Shown here piece after piece: positions 1 to 6,775 of a DNA stretch of 30,067 nucleotides. This DNA is from an uncultured Collinsella sp. Its GTDB lineage: Bacteria; Actinomycetota; Coriobacteriia; Coriobacteriales; Coriobacteriaceae. The position numbers and the translations under genes are program-made. The DNA is taken from assembly GCA_900544995.1 (NCBI GenBank), contig UQXC01000021.1:1-30067 (forward strand), given 5' to 3'. The stretch's first letter is position 1. Each line of letters begins with the position of its first letter. The notes under the pieces were generated by a model, which saw nothing but the letters and a program-made list of their open reading frames with translations, did not search any database and was not told where the DNA came from.

Positions 1-52
1 CGGTCGGCGGGGCCATTGTGGCTCTTGACAGCGGATTGGGTCATATGAGCGA

Positions 53-150
53 AAACGCCCCAGAGCGAGCAAGGTGACGTGAAAGAGGGGGGCATTGACC
101 TTTTGGTCATGCCCGACGATTGAACGTCAGATTGCCGCTCTGGGGCGTTT
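53..150. repeat. Nested palindromic element, 15-bp perfect arms
   Basis: The arms at 53-67 and 136-150 are perfect 15-base inverted copies beginning AAACGCCCCAGAG. Inside them lie a second pair (TGACGT 75-80 with ACGTCA 124-129) and an inner hairpin (GGGCATTGACC 90-100, loop TTTT, GGTCATGCCC 105-114). The three nested stems make an extended cruciform or structured RNA of about 100 bases next to the 3' end of dapH. It could be a REP-like or MITE-like repeat, or a fold at a convergent gene boundary. No coding function is supported. Confidence 0.6.
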
Positions 151-163
151 GCAGCGTCGACTA

Positions 164-192
164 GTTACGCGGTTTGGTGAAAACCGCGTAAC
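164..192 (-). terminator. Hairpin downstream of dapH, probable terminator
   Basis: Perfect 12-bp stem (164-175 with 181-192) and a 5-base loop, two bases beyond the dapH stop codon. There is no strong U-tract on either side, so it may be a weak terminator or an mRNA 3' stabiliser. It closes the lysine operon. Confidence 0.55.
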
Positions 193-193
193 C

Positions 194-913
194 CTACAGT
201 TGACGTAAGCCCTCTTCCAGGCCGGTCTTGCTGTTGGTCTTCTCGTCGCGCATCTTGATGACGCGGGCGGGGACACCGGCCACGACGGCACCGGCGGGGA
301 CGTCCTCGACGCACACGGCGCCGGCGGCAACGACAGCGCCCTTGCCTACGTGCACGCCCTCCAGGACCACGGCGTTGGCGCCGATCATGACATCGTCCTC
401 GATGATGACGGGCGTGGCGCTGGCGGGCTCCACAACGCCTGCCAGCACGGTGCCGGCGCCGATGTGGCAGTTCTTGCCCACGGTGGCGCGGCCGCCCAGC
501 ACGGCGCCCATATCAATCATGGAGCCTTCGCCAATGACGGAGCCGATGTTGATGATGGCGCCCATCATGATGACGGCGCGATCGCCGATCTCGACGCGGT
601 CACGGATGATCGCGCCCGGCTCGATGCGGGCGTTGATGCCCTTAAGGTCGAGCATGGGCACGGCAGAGTTGCGGCAGTCATTCTCGACATCGTAGTAGTC
701 GATGGAGTCGGCATTGGCATCGAGGATGGCCTTGAGCTCATCCCAGTCGCCAAAGACGGTCTTGCCGCGACGGCCGCCGTAGACATGTGCGTCGCCCCAG
801 GCAACCTTCATGCCGGGTTTCTCGCGCACGTATAGCTTGACAGGTGTCTTTTTGGGCGCGGTGGCGATGTAGTTGATAATCTCCTGGGCATTCATCTCGG
901 CTGCGTTGCTCAT
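194..913 (-). CDS. dapH: 2,3,4,5-tetrahydropyridine-2,6-dicarboxylate N-acetyltransferase
   Basis: Transfers acetyl from acetyl-CoA to tetrahydrodipicolinate, the first step of the acetylase branch of diaminopimelate and lysine synthesis in the cytosol. The 239-residue protein has the N-terminal alpha/beta region typical of DapH/YkuQ (residues 1-90). A left-handed beta-helix follows, with hexapeptide repeats such as IEPGAIIRDRVEIGDRAVI and IGAGTVLAG, ending in the GVPARVI motif. Length is normal for the family. The ATG at 913 is preceded by AAAGGAG at good spacing. It is the last gene of the lysA-dapA, dapB, dapH operon, 39 bases after dapB. Its presence implies acetyl rather than succinyl intermediates, in keeping with the M20 deacetylase encoded divergently upstream of the operon. 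Confidence 0.93.
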   Translation of the reverse strand: MSNAAEMNAQEIINYIATAPKKTPVKLYVREKPGMKVAWGDAHVYGGRRGKTVFGDWDELKAILDANADSIDYYDVENDCRNSAVPMLDLKGINARIEPGAIIRDRVEIGDRAVIMMGAIINIGSVIGEGSMIDMGAVLGGRATVGKNCHIGAGTVLAGVVEPASATPVIIEDDVMIGANAVVLEGVHVGKGAVVAAGAVCVEDVPAGAVVAGVPARVIKMRDEKTNSKTGLEEGLRQL

Positions 914-952
914 ATGCTGTTTCTCCTTTGCGTGGATACGGTTGATAACTGG

Positions 953-1693
953 TTAGGCAAACATGACCTGGTCGAAGGTGTAGAAGCCGGGGTCGCGGGT
1001 GACGAGCTTCTGGGCGGCGGCCAGGGCGCCGTTGACGAAGATCTGACGGCTCGTGGCGCGGTGGGTGAGCGTGACCTCCTCGTCCTGGCCAAAGAAACTC
1101 ACTTCGTGGACGCCGGCGACAGTGCCACCGCGCAGCGAGTGCATGCCGATCTCCTTGGGATCGCGCGCGCCGCACATGCCCTCGCGTCCGTAGACGGGGT
1201 GGTAGCCTGTCTCGGGCTCGGCCTCGACTACGGCGTCGAGCAGCAGCTTGGCGGTACCGCTGGGGGCGTCGACCTTTTGGTTATGGTGCGTCTCGACGAT
1301 TTCGCAGTCAAAGCCGGGCAGCTCGCGTGTAGCCTGCGCTACCAGATGGCGCAGGGCTGCGATACCGATGGAGTAATTGCCCGAGTGCATAACGCGGGTG
1401 TTCTGGCCCAGCTCACGCAGGCGGTCCATCTGCTCGGGGGTGTAGCCTGTGGTGCCTGAGACCAATGCCGCGCCCGTGCGCTCGACATAGGCGACGACGG
1501 CGTCGAAGGTCGCGACGTTCGAGAAGTCGATAATCACATCGGCAGCCGGTGCGTTCTCGAGCTTGCTCAAATCGAAGCCAATCTGGGTCACGATATCAAA
1601 AACGGGCTGCCCAGCGGCATCGACAATGCCTTCGGCGGTAGTGCGGATGAGCGAGCCCATGCGGCCCGTTCCCATAATGACGGTCTTAATCAA
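953..1693 (-). CDS. dapB: 4-hydroxy-tetrahydrodipicolinate reductase
   Basis: Reduces 4-hydroxy-tetrahydrodipicolinate to tetrahydrodipicolinate with NAD(P)H. The 246 residues open with the Rossmann motif VIMGTGRMG (about residues 5-13). SGTTGY near residue 79 and the catalytic and substrate-binding segment ETHHNQKVDAPSGTA near residues 134-148 are intact. The start is a TTG at 1693, overlapping the stop of lysA-dapA by 8 bases. AAGGGAG lies about 9 bases upstream, and the next ATG would delete the first beta strand, so TTG is preferred. The overlap suggests translational coupling. Slightly short compared with E. coli DapB but normal for Gram-positive versions. Confidence 0.92.
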   Translation of the reverse strand: MIKTVIMGTGRMGSLIRTTAEGIVDAAGQPVFDIVTQIGFDLSKLENAPAADVIIDFSNVATFDAVVAYVERTGAALVSGTTGYTPEQMDRLRELGQNTRVMHSGNYSIGIAALRHLVAQATRELPGFDCEIVETHHNQKVDAPSGTAKLLLDAVVEAEPETGYHPVYGREGMCGARDPKEIGMHSLRGGTVAGVHEVSFFGQDEEVTLTHRATSRQIFVNGALAAAQKLVTRDPGFYTFDQVMFA

Positions 1694-2576
1694 GCAGACC
1701 AGCTCCCTTCAGGGCATCGGTAAGTGCAGAGCGCGTGTCGTCTGCCATGGGGCACAGCGGCATGCGGTAGTTTGCCTCGATCATACCCATCTGGGCGAGC
1801 GCCTCTTTGACGGGGATGGGGTTGACCTCACTAAAGAGGGCATTGATGAGCGGCTGGCCGGCAATTTGGATATCGCGGGCACGCGCCACGTCACCGTCCA
1901 AATAGGCGCGGCACATGTCATGCACGAGCTGCGGCTGCACGTCTGCCCACACGCTGATGGTGCCCGAGGCGCCCAGGCTCATGAGCGGCACGGTAAGCGC
2001 GTCCTCGCCCGAGTACATGCGGAAGTCGTCTGACAGCAGGTGGGCGATCTTGGCCGCGTAGGCGACGTTGCCCGAGGCCTCCTTAATACCCATGATGTTG
2101 GGGTGCGCGGCCAGGCGCTCTACGTTGCGCTCGCTGATACCGCAGCCGCAGCGGCCGGGGATGTTGTACAGGATGCAGGGGATGTCCACGGCATCGGCGA
2201 CGGTCTTAAAGTGCTGATAGATACCCTCTTCGTTGGACTTGTTGTAGTAGGGGGTAATGAGCAGCAGGCCGTCGGCTCCCAAGCCCTGGTAAGTAAGCGA
2301 CTTGGTGAGCATGGTCTGCGTGGAGTTGGAGCCCGAGCCGGCAATGACGGGGACGCGTCCTGCAACATGCTTGACCACGGCGGCGACGACGGAGTTGTCC
2401 TCGTCGTCGGTCATCGTGGCGCTCTCGCCGGTGGTGCCCAGGGTGAGGATGGCGTCGGTGCCATTTTGCAGGTGGAAATCGATAAGGCGCTCAAGCGCGT
2501 CAAAGTCGACACTGCCGTCCTTTTTAAACGGCGTGACAAGGGCGACGATTGAGCCCTCGAGATTGCGGATATCCAT
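1686..2576 (-). CDS. dapA: DapA domain, possible independently initiated dihydrodipicolinate synthase
   Basis: The ATG at 2576 lies in frame within the fusion. AAGGAG sits at 2583-2588, six bases upstream, which is optimal ribosome-binding spacing. Translation from here gives 296 residues, the normal size of a stand-alone DapA, which condenses pyruvate with aspartate semialdehyde. The catalytic Tyr (YNIPG, about residue 137) and Schiff-base Lys (GIKEASGN, about residue 165) are present. Either the two genes were always separate and lost the intervening stop, or the fusion is real and the internal start yields a second product. The sequence alone cannot decide, and both may occur. Confidence 0.7.
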   Translation of the reverse strand: MDIRNLEGSIVALVTPFKKDGSVDFDALERLIDFHLQNGTDAILTLGTTGESATMTDDEDNSVVAAVVKHVAGRVPVIAGSGSNSTQTMLTKSLTYQGLGADGLLLITPYYNKSNEEGIYQHFKTVADAVDIPCILYNIPGRCGCGISERNVERLAAHPNIMGIKEASGNVAYAAKIAHLLSDDFRMYSGEDALTVPLMSLGASGTISVWADVQPQLVHDMCRAYLDGDVARARDIQIAGQPLINALFSEVNPIPVKEALAQMGMIEANYRMPLCPMADDTRSALTDALKGAGLLD

Positions 2577-3995
2577 GTTCTTCTCCTTCGCTTCCGCGAT
2601 CTGGACGCGTTTGTTCCATTGGGCGGCGACTGCTAGGCGCTCGTCCTGAGCGCGACGGCGGGCGCTTTCGGCGCGCGATTTGGCCAGCAGCTCGCGGCCG
2701 CACGGCAGCACGTCGAGCGTGGCAAAGTAATCGCCCGGGCGCTCGGCGCGGCGAATGAGGTCTGCCGAGCCATCGGGGCGCAGCAGGACCTCGGCGGAGC
2801 GCAGGCGGCCGTTGTAGTTGTAGCCCATAGAGTGGCCATGCGCGCCGGTATCGTGGATCACGAGCACATCACCCATGTCGATATGCGGAAGCTCGCGGTC
2901 GATGGCGAACTTGTCATTGTTCTCGCACAGATTGCCCGTGATGTCGTACGTGTTCGTGACGGGGGCTGCGGTTTTATCGGGACCGTCTGGCTGACCCATC
3001 ACCGTAATGTGGTGGTAGGCGCCATACATGGCAGGGCGAATCAAATCGACGGCACTTGCATCGACACCGATATAGTCCTTGTAGATCTTCTTCTCGTGGA
3101 TGGCCTTGGTGACCAGGCAGCCGTAGGGGCCCATCATAAAGCGGCCCATCTCGGTGCAGATGGCCACATCGCCCATGCCGGCGGGAACCAGAATCTCGTC
3201 GTATGCCGCGTGTACTCCCTCGCCGATGGCGTGAATGTCGTTGGCCTGCTGCTCGGGCAGGTAGGGGATGCCGACTCCGCCGGACAGATTGATGAAGGCG
3301 ACGTGTGCGCCGGTCTCGCGCTCCAAGCGCACGGCGAGCTCAAAGAGGATGCGCGCGAGCTTGGGGTAGTAGTCGTTGGTGACGGTGTTGCTGGCAAGGA
3401 ATGCGTGGATGCCAAAGTCCTCGGCTCCCTTGGTTTTGAGCATGCGGAACGCCTCGAAGAGTTGTTCGGTGGTCATGCCGTACTTGGAGTCGCCCGGGTT
3501 GTCCATGATGCCGTTGGAGAGCTGGAATAGGCCGCCTGGATTAAAGCGGCAACTGACCGTTTTGGGGATGGGCCCCGCAACGCGCTCAAAGAACTCGATG
3601 TGGCTGATGTCGTCAAAGTTGACGATGGCACCCAGCTTGTCGGCGAGCTCAAAATCGGCAGCCGGCGTATCGTTGGACGAGAACATGATGTCGTGTCCCG
3701 TGATACCCAGCGAGCGGGCGATCATGAGCTCGGTATAGCTCGAGCAATCACAGCCGCAGCCGTATTCGTTGAGAATGGAGATGAGCGCCGGGTTGGGATT
3801 GGCCTTGACGGCAAAGTATTCCTTAAAGCCCGGGTTCCATGCAAAGGCGTCGCGCACTTCTTGCATGTTGCGGCGGATGCCCGCCTCGTCGTATAGATGA
3901 AACGGCGTGGGGAACTGCTCGACGATATGCTCGAGCGTCTCCTTGTCCACAAACGGCTGCTTGGCCGCATATGCTTCGTTGGGGGTCAATGCCAT
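1686..3995 (-). CDS. lysA-dapA: Fused diaminopimelate decarboxylase / 4-hydroxy-tetrahydrodipicolinate synthase
   Basis: One uninterrupted 769-codon frame. Residues 1 to about 428 are a group IV PLP decarboxylase: FAVKANPNP with PLP lysine K64, SGGVGIPYLPEQ, CTEMGRFMMGPYG and ENNDKF, ending in the ERPGDYFATLD tail. It converts meso-DAP to L-lysine. The segment IHAFLASNT replaces the usual HxGS, marking a divergent LysA clade. Residues 474-769 are a full DapA (GTTGES, YNIPGR, GIKEASGN with Schiff-base lysine about K638). A charged, probably helical linker of about 45 residues joins them. The first and last enzymes of the DAP pathway would thus share a polypeptide. However, residue 474 is a Met with an excellent Shine-Dalgarno, so separate DapA may be made too. 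The start at 3995 has GAGG 11 bases upstream, next to a regulatory hairpin. Confidence 0.88.
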   Translation of the reverse strand: MALTPNEAYAAKQPFVDKETLEHIVEQFPTPFHLYDEAGIRRNMQEVRDAFAWNPGFKEYFAVKANPNPALISILNEYGCGCDCSSYTELMIARSLGITGHDIMFSSNDTPAADFELADKLGAIVNFDDISHIEFFERVAGPIPKTVSCRFNPGGLFQLSNGIMDNPGDSKYGMTTEQLFEAFRMLKTKGAEDFGIHAFLASNTVTNDYYPKLARILFELAVRLERETGAHVAFINLSGGVGIPYLPEQQANDIHAIGEGVHAAYDEILVPAGMGDVAICTEMGRFMMGPYGCLVTKAIHEKKIYKDYIGVDASAVDLIRPAMYGAYHHITVMGQPDGPDKTAAPVTNTYDITGNLCENNDKFAIDRELPHIDMGDVLVIHDTGAHGHSMGYNYNGRLRSAEVLLRPDGSADLIRRAERPGDYFATLDVLPCGRELLAKSRAESARRRAQDERLAVAAQWNKRVQIAEAKEKNMDIRNLEGSIVALVTPFKKDGSVDFDALERLIDFHLQNGTDAILTLGTTGESATMTDDEDNSVVAAVVKHVAGRVPVIAGSGSNSTQTMLTKSLTYQGLGADGLLLITPYYNKSNEEGIYQHFKTVADAVDIPCILYNIPGRCGCGISERNVERLAAHPNIMGIKEASGNVAYAAKIAHLLSDDFRMYSGEDALTVPLMSLGASGTISVWADVQPQLVHDMCRAYLDGDVARARDIQIAGQPLINALFSEVNPIPVKEALAQMGMIEANYRMPLCPMADDTRSALTDALKGAGLLD

Positions 3996-4008
3996 GTCCC
4001 GTAAACCT

Positions 4009-4073
4009 CGCTATCCAGACGGCGCCATCTGCGCATCGAATCCGCATAGCGTGGACCCAATGTCCGGATAGCG
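4009..4073 (-). promoter_or_regulatory. Leader hairpin abutting the lysA Shine-Dalgarno
   Basis: The arms 4062-4073 and 4009-4020 pair over 12 bases with one G-U in the minus-strand transcript. The 3' arm ends on the first base of the GAGG that serves lysA-dapA. No U-tract follows, so this looks like an RBS-occluding expression platform rather than a terminator. It lies directly downstream of the lysine aptamer, which fits translational control by lysine. Confidence 0.5.
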
Positions 4074-4082
4074 CTCCCGCAT

Positions 4083-4230
4083 TGCTGCAGACAGTCCTGC
4101 GGGTGTTTCCCGCAGGCCCACCAGGTTGTTCGTGCCTGAAAAACCCAGTTCGGCGGGTTTCGCCTCCCCGCGGGGTCAAAGCCTGCCGGCTCGCCCGCGG
4201 CTCTTCGTGCCCGCGCCTCTATCAAGTGGT
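4083..4230 (-). promoter_or_regulatory. Lysine riboswitch (L-box) aptamer
   Basis: Read on the minus strand, the leader contains GATAGAGGCGCG (4223-4212), matching the conserved GATAGAGGTGCG of lysine riboswitches. GGGGAGGCGAAACCCGCCGAA resembles the AGGGGAGCG..GCCGAAG segment. A strong P5-like hairpin TGGGCCTGCGGG/CCCGCAGGACTGTC matches the canonical 3' TGGCC...AGGCTGTC. GATAG and CTGTC can close P1. Span and order agree with the family (about 134 bases from GATAG to CTGTC). It precedes a lysine biosynthesis operon, where such riboswitches repress when lysine is abundant. The match is by eye from memory of the consensus. Confidence 0.75.
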
Positions 4231-4234
4231 AACG

Positions 4235-4263
4235 ACCCTACCACGTTGCACTTTACCAAACAA
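4235..4263 (-). promoter_or_regulatory. Candidate promoter of the lysine operon
   Basis: On the minus strand, TTGTTT (4263-4258) and TAGGGT (4240-4235) are separated by 17 bases. Transcription would begin near 4228, right at the 5' edge of the aptamer. The -10 is poor, so this is a candidate only. Confidence 0.35.
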
Positions 4264-4280
4264 GAGTATTCGTATATAAC
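4252..4280 (+). promoter_or_regulatory. Candidate promoter of the divergent M20 peptidase gene
   Basis: TTTACC (4252-4257) and TATAAC (4275-4280) with a 17-base spacer. It overlaps the candidate lysine-operon promoter on the other strand, so the two transcription units may interfere or share regulation. Confidence 0.45.
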
Positions 4281-4373
4281 GTTTAAAAAATGCAGCAATA
4301 TGCTGGAAACATGTGTGCCACAATCCTGTATCACAATAAGTTGCAACAGATGTGCCTTACGAAGGGATTCTCT

Positions 4374-5561
4374 ATGACCGAGCTCCAAGAACTCCGTCGC
4401 TATCGCCGCGATCTCCATCGCATTCCGGAGCTCGATTTCGATCTTCCTCAAACCATAGCCTATATCGAGGGCGTGCTCGCTTCGCTTGCCTGTGAAGTGA
4501 CCCATCCCTGCCCCAGCTGTGTTTGTGCTTTCTTCGACGCTGGCACGGGCGCCGCGCATGCCACGGCGATTCGCGCCGATATGGACGCACTGCCCATCGC
4601 GGAGGCGACGGGTGCGGCCTTTGCCTCGACGCATCCCGGAAAGATGCACGCTTGCGGACACGATGGACACATGGCCATGGCACTTGCGGCGGCAACCTTT
4701 GTCGATTGCACGATTCGTGAGCAGCCAGGTGCCATCAAGCGCAACGTGCTCTTTGTGTTCCAGCCTGCCGAGGAGACGACTGGTGGCGCCAAGACAGTTT
4801 GCGAGAGCGGTGTGTTCGAGCGCTACGGGGTCGACCGCATTTTTGGCTTTCACGTGTGGTCCGATCTGACTGCGAACACATTGGCGAGCTGTTCCGGCCC
4901 GCTGCTGGCGCGCTCGAGCGAGACACATATCCATATTCACGGTACGAGTATCCATATTGCTAAGACTTATGGTGTGCCGGTTGAGGAGTCGCACGATGCC
5001 GCGTTGGCGGCAGCGAAGTTTTTGGTTGCAGAGCGCGAATTGATGGACGAGTTGGGTGCCGATGAACCCTGCATTGCTAAGTTCGGCCTGCTGCAGGCCG
5101 GTACGGTTTGCAATGCGGTGGCGGGGGAGGCCCATGTGGCCGGCAGCTTGCGTGTGTTTACGGACGACATGTTCGACCGCGCGCGCGAGGGCGTGCGCCG
5201 TGTACTCGACGAGGCATGCGCTGCAACGGGCTGCACGTACGATCTCGACTTTGCCGAGGGCTATCCGCCGGTCGACAACGACCCCGAGCTATTTGCCAAT
5301 GTCGCGCCTGCCTTGCCCGAGCTACAGCTCGTGGATGAGCCGCTGCTGATCGCCGAGGATTTCGCGTTCTATCAACGCTATCTGCCGGGCGTGTTTTTCC
5401 TGCTGGGCACGGGTATGCCAGAGGACCAAGACAACCCGAGTGATTCGGATGGCTGCCCCGCCTATGCCACAAGCGCTCTGCATACCGATAGCATGCTCTT
5501 CGACGAGGAAATCCTACTCAAAGGCCTCGATGTCTATAAACGATTGCTTTTGCTTGACTAA
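4374..5561 (+). CDS. dapL: M20 family amidohydrolase, probable N-acetyldiaminopimelate deacetylase
   Basis: Cytosolic zinc-type amidohydrolase of 395 residues. Metal-binding motifs are visible: ADMDALPI (about residue 70), HACGHDGHM (about 91-99), QPAEE (about 131) and ALHTDSM near the C-terminus. The lid segment has SIHIAK as in the hippurate/acyl-amino-acid hydrolase group. The start at 4374 is chosen over an upstream ATG at 4290 because GAAGGGA lies 6 bases before it. The family also removes acyl groups from other amino acids. Divergence from a dapH-containing operon makes deacetylation of N-acetyl-LL-DAP the best guess, giving LL-DAP for the later steps. The N-acetyl-DAP aminotransferase (PatA type) and DapF are not in the window. 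Confidence 0.75.
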   Translation: MTELQELRRYRRDLHRIPELDFDLPQTIAYIEGVLASLACEVTHPCPSCVCAFFDAGTGAAHATAIRADMDALPIAEATGAAFASTHPGKMHACGHDGHMAMALAAATFVDCTIREQPGAIKRNVLFVFQPAEETTGGAKTVCESGVFERYGVDRIFGFHVWSDLTANTLASCSGPLLARSSETHIHIHGTSIHIAKTYGVPVEESHDAALAAAKFLVAERELMDELGADEPCIAKFGLLQAGTVCNAVAGEAHVAGSLRVFTDDMFDRAREGVRRVLDEACAATGCTYDLDFAEGYPPVDNDPELFANVAPALPELQLVDEPLLIAEDFAFYQRYLPGVFFLLGTGMPEDQDNPSDSDGCPAYATSALHTDSMLFDEEILLKGLDVYKRLLLLD

Positions 5562-5575
5562 GGCGCGAAGGACAA

Positions 5576-5612
5576 TTTGTTCTAGAAAACACGAACAAAC
5601 GTACGATATAAT
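5576..5612 (+). promoter_or_regulatory. higBA promoter with dyad operator
   Basis: TATAAT at 5607-5612 is a perfect -10. A 7-base inverted repeat TTTGTTC (5576-5582) / GAACAAA (5593-5599) covers the -35 zone, a natural operator for an autoregulating antitoxin. No good -35 hexamer is visible. Confidence 0.5.
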
Positions 5613-5639
5613 AGAGATGTAAGTCTATAGAAACGTTTG

Positions 5640-5652
5640 ACGTTACTAACGT
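5640..5652. promoter_or_regulatory. Second palindrome in the higBA leader
   Basis: ACGTTA-C-TAACGT is a perfect 6-1-6 palindrome 12 bases before the toxin start codon and next to its AAGG ribosome site. It could be a second HigA operator or occlude the RBS. Confidence 0.4.
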
Positions 5653-5663
5653 AAGGCGATACT

Positions 5664-5945
5664 ATGATTGCATCGTATAAAGATGAGGATACCGAACGCT
5701 TTGCCATGGGTGTGCGGGTCAGGAGGTTCGTGCCCTTTGAGCGTGTTGCGTTGAGGAAGATTCGCCAACTGCAGGTTTGCGCTTCGCTTGATGATCTTCG
5801 CGTTCCACCGGGCAACCGCCTGGAAGCTTTGAAGGGCGATCGTGCCGGTCAATATAGCATCCGTGTTAACGAGCGCTATCGGGTCTGTTTTGAGTGGAGA
5901 CAGGAGATGGCTTGGAATGTCGAAATCGTCGATTATCACAAGTGA
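5664..5945 (+). CDS. higB: HigB-type toxin, RelE/ParE superfamily
   Basis: A 93-residue ribosome-dependent mRNA interferase of the HigB (plasmid maintenance killer) family. The C-terminal signature is complete: VPPGNRLEALKGDRAGQYSIRVN, then RYRVCFEW and a terminal VEIVDYHK. Length is typical. Toxin first, antitoxin second is the characteristic hig order. AAGG lies 7 bases before the ATG. The gene overlaps higA by 29 bases in another frame. By family knowledge it cleaves translated mRNA and is neutralised by HigA binding; no frameshift or loss of the C-terminal core is seen. Confidence 0.9.
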   Translation: MIASYKDEDTERFAMGVRVRRFVPFERVALRKIRQLQVCASLDDLRVPPGNRLEALKGDRAGQYSIRVNERYRVCFEWRQEMAWNVEIVDYHK

Positions 5946-6258
5946 TGAGACTTCGGCCGATTTGCTGTCGCCGGTGACTCCTGGTGAGCTTCTCAAAGAG
6001 GAGTTTCTTGTTCCCATGGGCATTTCTCAATATCGCCTTGCGAAAGAGACTGGGATTCCGGCTCAGCGTATCGGGCAGATTGTCTTGGGAAAACGTCGCG
6101 TGACGGCCGACACCGACCTCCGTCTTTGCCGTTATTTTGGCCTGACGGATGGTTATTGGCTGCGCGCTCAGGTGGCGTTTGACCTTGAGGCCGAGAAAAG
6201 GCGGATCGAACCGGAGCTGAATAAGATCGTTCCTGTCCAGCAGACCGCTGCGTTGTAG
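5917..6258 (+). CDS. higA: HigA-type antitoxin, XRE-family DNA-binding protein
   Basis: A 113-residue antitoxin with one helix-turn-helix: ISQYRLAKETGIPAQRIGQIV (about residues 32-52), followed by GKRRVTADTDLRLCRYFGL and the YWLRAQ segment shared by HigA proteins. Start at 5917 with CAGGAG about 10 bases upstream. The reading frame extends further 5' but would run deep into higB, so the overlapping start is preferred. It should bind HigB and repress its own operon through the dyads near the promoter. Confidence 0.9.
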   Translation: MSKSSIITSDETSADLLSPVTPGELLKEEFLVPMGISQYRLAKETGIPAQRIGQIVLGKRRVTADTDLRLCRYFGLTDGYWLRAQVAFDLEAEKRRIEPELNKIVPVQQTAAL

Positions 6259-6287
6259 TGCTCAAAGATATTGAGGTTGGAGTGACG

Positions 6288-6611
6288 ATGGAACGACGCC
6301 GACAGTCTGCCGTTTATAGTCCCGGTGGGTGTGGATGCGGCTTGTTGTTGCTTCCGGTTATTGCTGTGAGCATTGGCGTGATGTTTGCGCTTGCTGGGCT
6401 GGCTGCGGCGGCACTCGTACTGTTTATCACTGCCATCGGCGTGACGATTTGGCTCTGCCGCAATCGCGAGCGACGCCGTGCCGGCGGTAAAACCAATGTC
6501 GGCTGGGTTGTATTCCTGGTCATTGCGTACCCGCTGAGTGTCAGCTACCTGGTGTTCTTTGTCCTGTTGATGGTCAGTGCCTTTACCGGGGAATCCGTCA
6601 CGGTGGGTTGA
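6288..6611 (+). CDS. Small membrane protein of unknown function
   Basis: A 107-residue protein I do not recognise. A Gly/Cys-rich start (GGCGCGL) leads into a hydrophobic stretch of about 40 residues, enough for two membrane helices. A basic segment (CRNRERRRAGGK) follows, then a third and perhaps fourth helix (WVVFLVIAYPLSVSYLVFFVLL). The ATG at 6288 has TTGGAG 5 bases upstream; a GTG overlapping the higA stop is an alternative start. It lies 29 bases after higA on the same strand, so it may be co-transcribed, but nothing shows a toxin-antitoxin role. Composition is coding-like throughout. Confidence 0.6.
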   Translation: MERRRQSAVYSPGGCGCGLLLLPVIAVSIGVMFALAGLAAAALVLFITAIGVTIWLCRNRERRRAGGKTNVGWVVFLVIAYPLSVSYLVFFVLLMVSAFTGESVTVG

Positions 6612-6716
6612 TGCGCTGCCGGCAGACGGTCGCGCAAAGTGCGTTTGCTCGGCGTTTGGATAACTGCATTGGCCGTTTACCGCAACCTTAGCTCTCAGCT
6701 AATGAATTCAAGTTTA

Positions 6717-6770
6717 ATCCTTCCTACGATGTGCTGTGTGCCGGCACGGTAGCCGGATCGTAGGAAGGAT
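6717..6770 (+). promoter_or_regulatory. 14-bp perfect inverted repeat enclosing a ribosome-binding site
   Basis: ATCCTTCCTACGAT (6717-6730) and its exact complement (6757-6770) flank 26 bases that include the palindrome GTGCCGGCAC (6738-6747). The right arm contains the AGGAAGGA that serves the ATG at 6776. In RNA the fold would hide the ribosome-binding site. It could also be the footprint of a small palindromic element. Confidence 0.6.
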
Positions 6771-6775
6771 GAATA

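Noticed and set aside
3..77. Plus-strand frame of 24 codons running in from the left edge and ending in TGA
   Set aside because: It could be the tail of an upstream gene, but it is short, has no recognisable motif and runs into the left arm of the 53-150 palindrome.
2040..2552. Long plus-strand frames opposite dapA, dapH and other genes
   Set aside because: They are antisense shadows caused by strong third-position GC bias in the real genes; no ribosome sites and repetitive composition.
6688..6702. TTAGCT-CTC-AGCTAA hairpin as a terminator
   Set aside because: Only six A/T-rich pairs and no U-tract.
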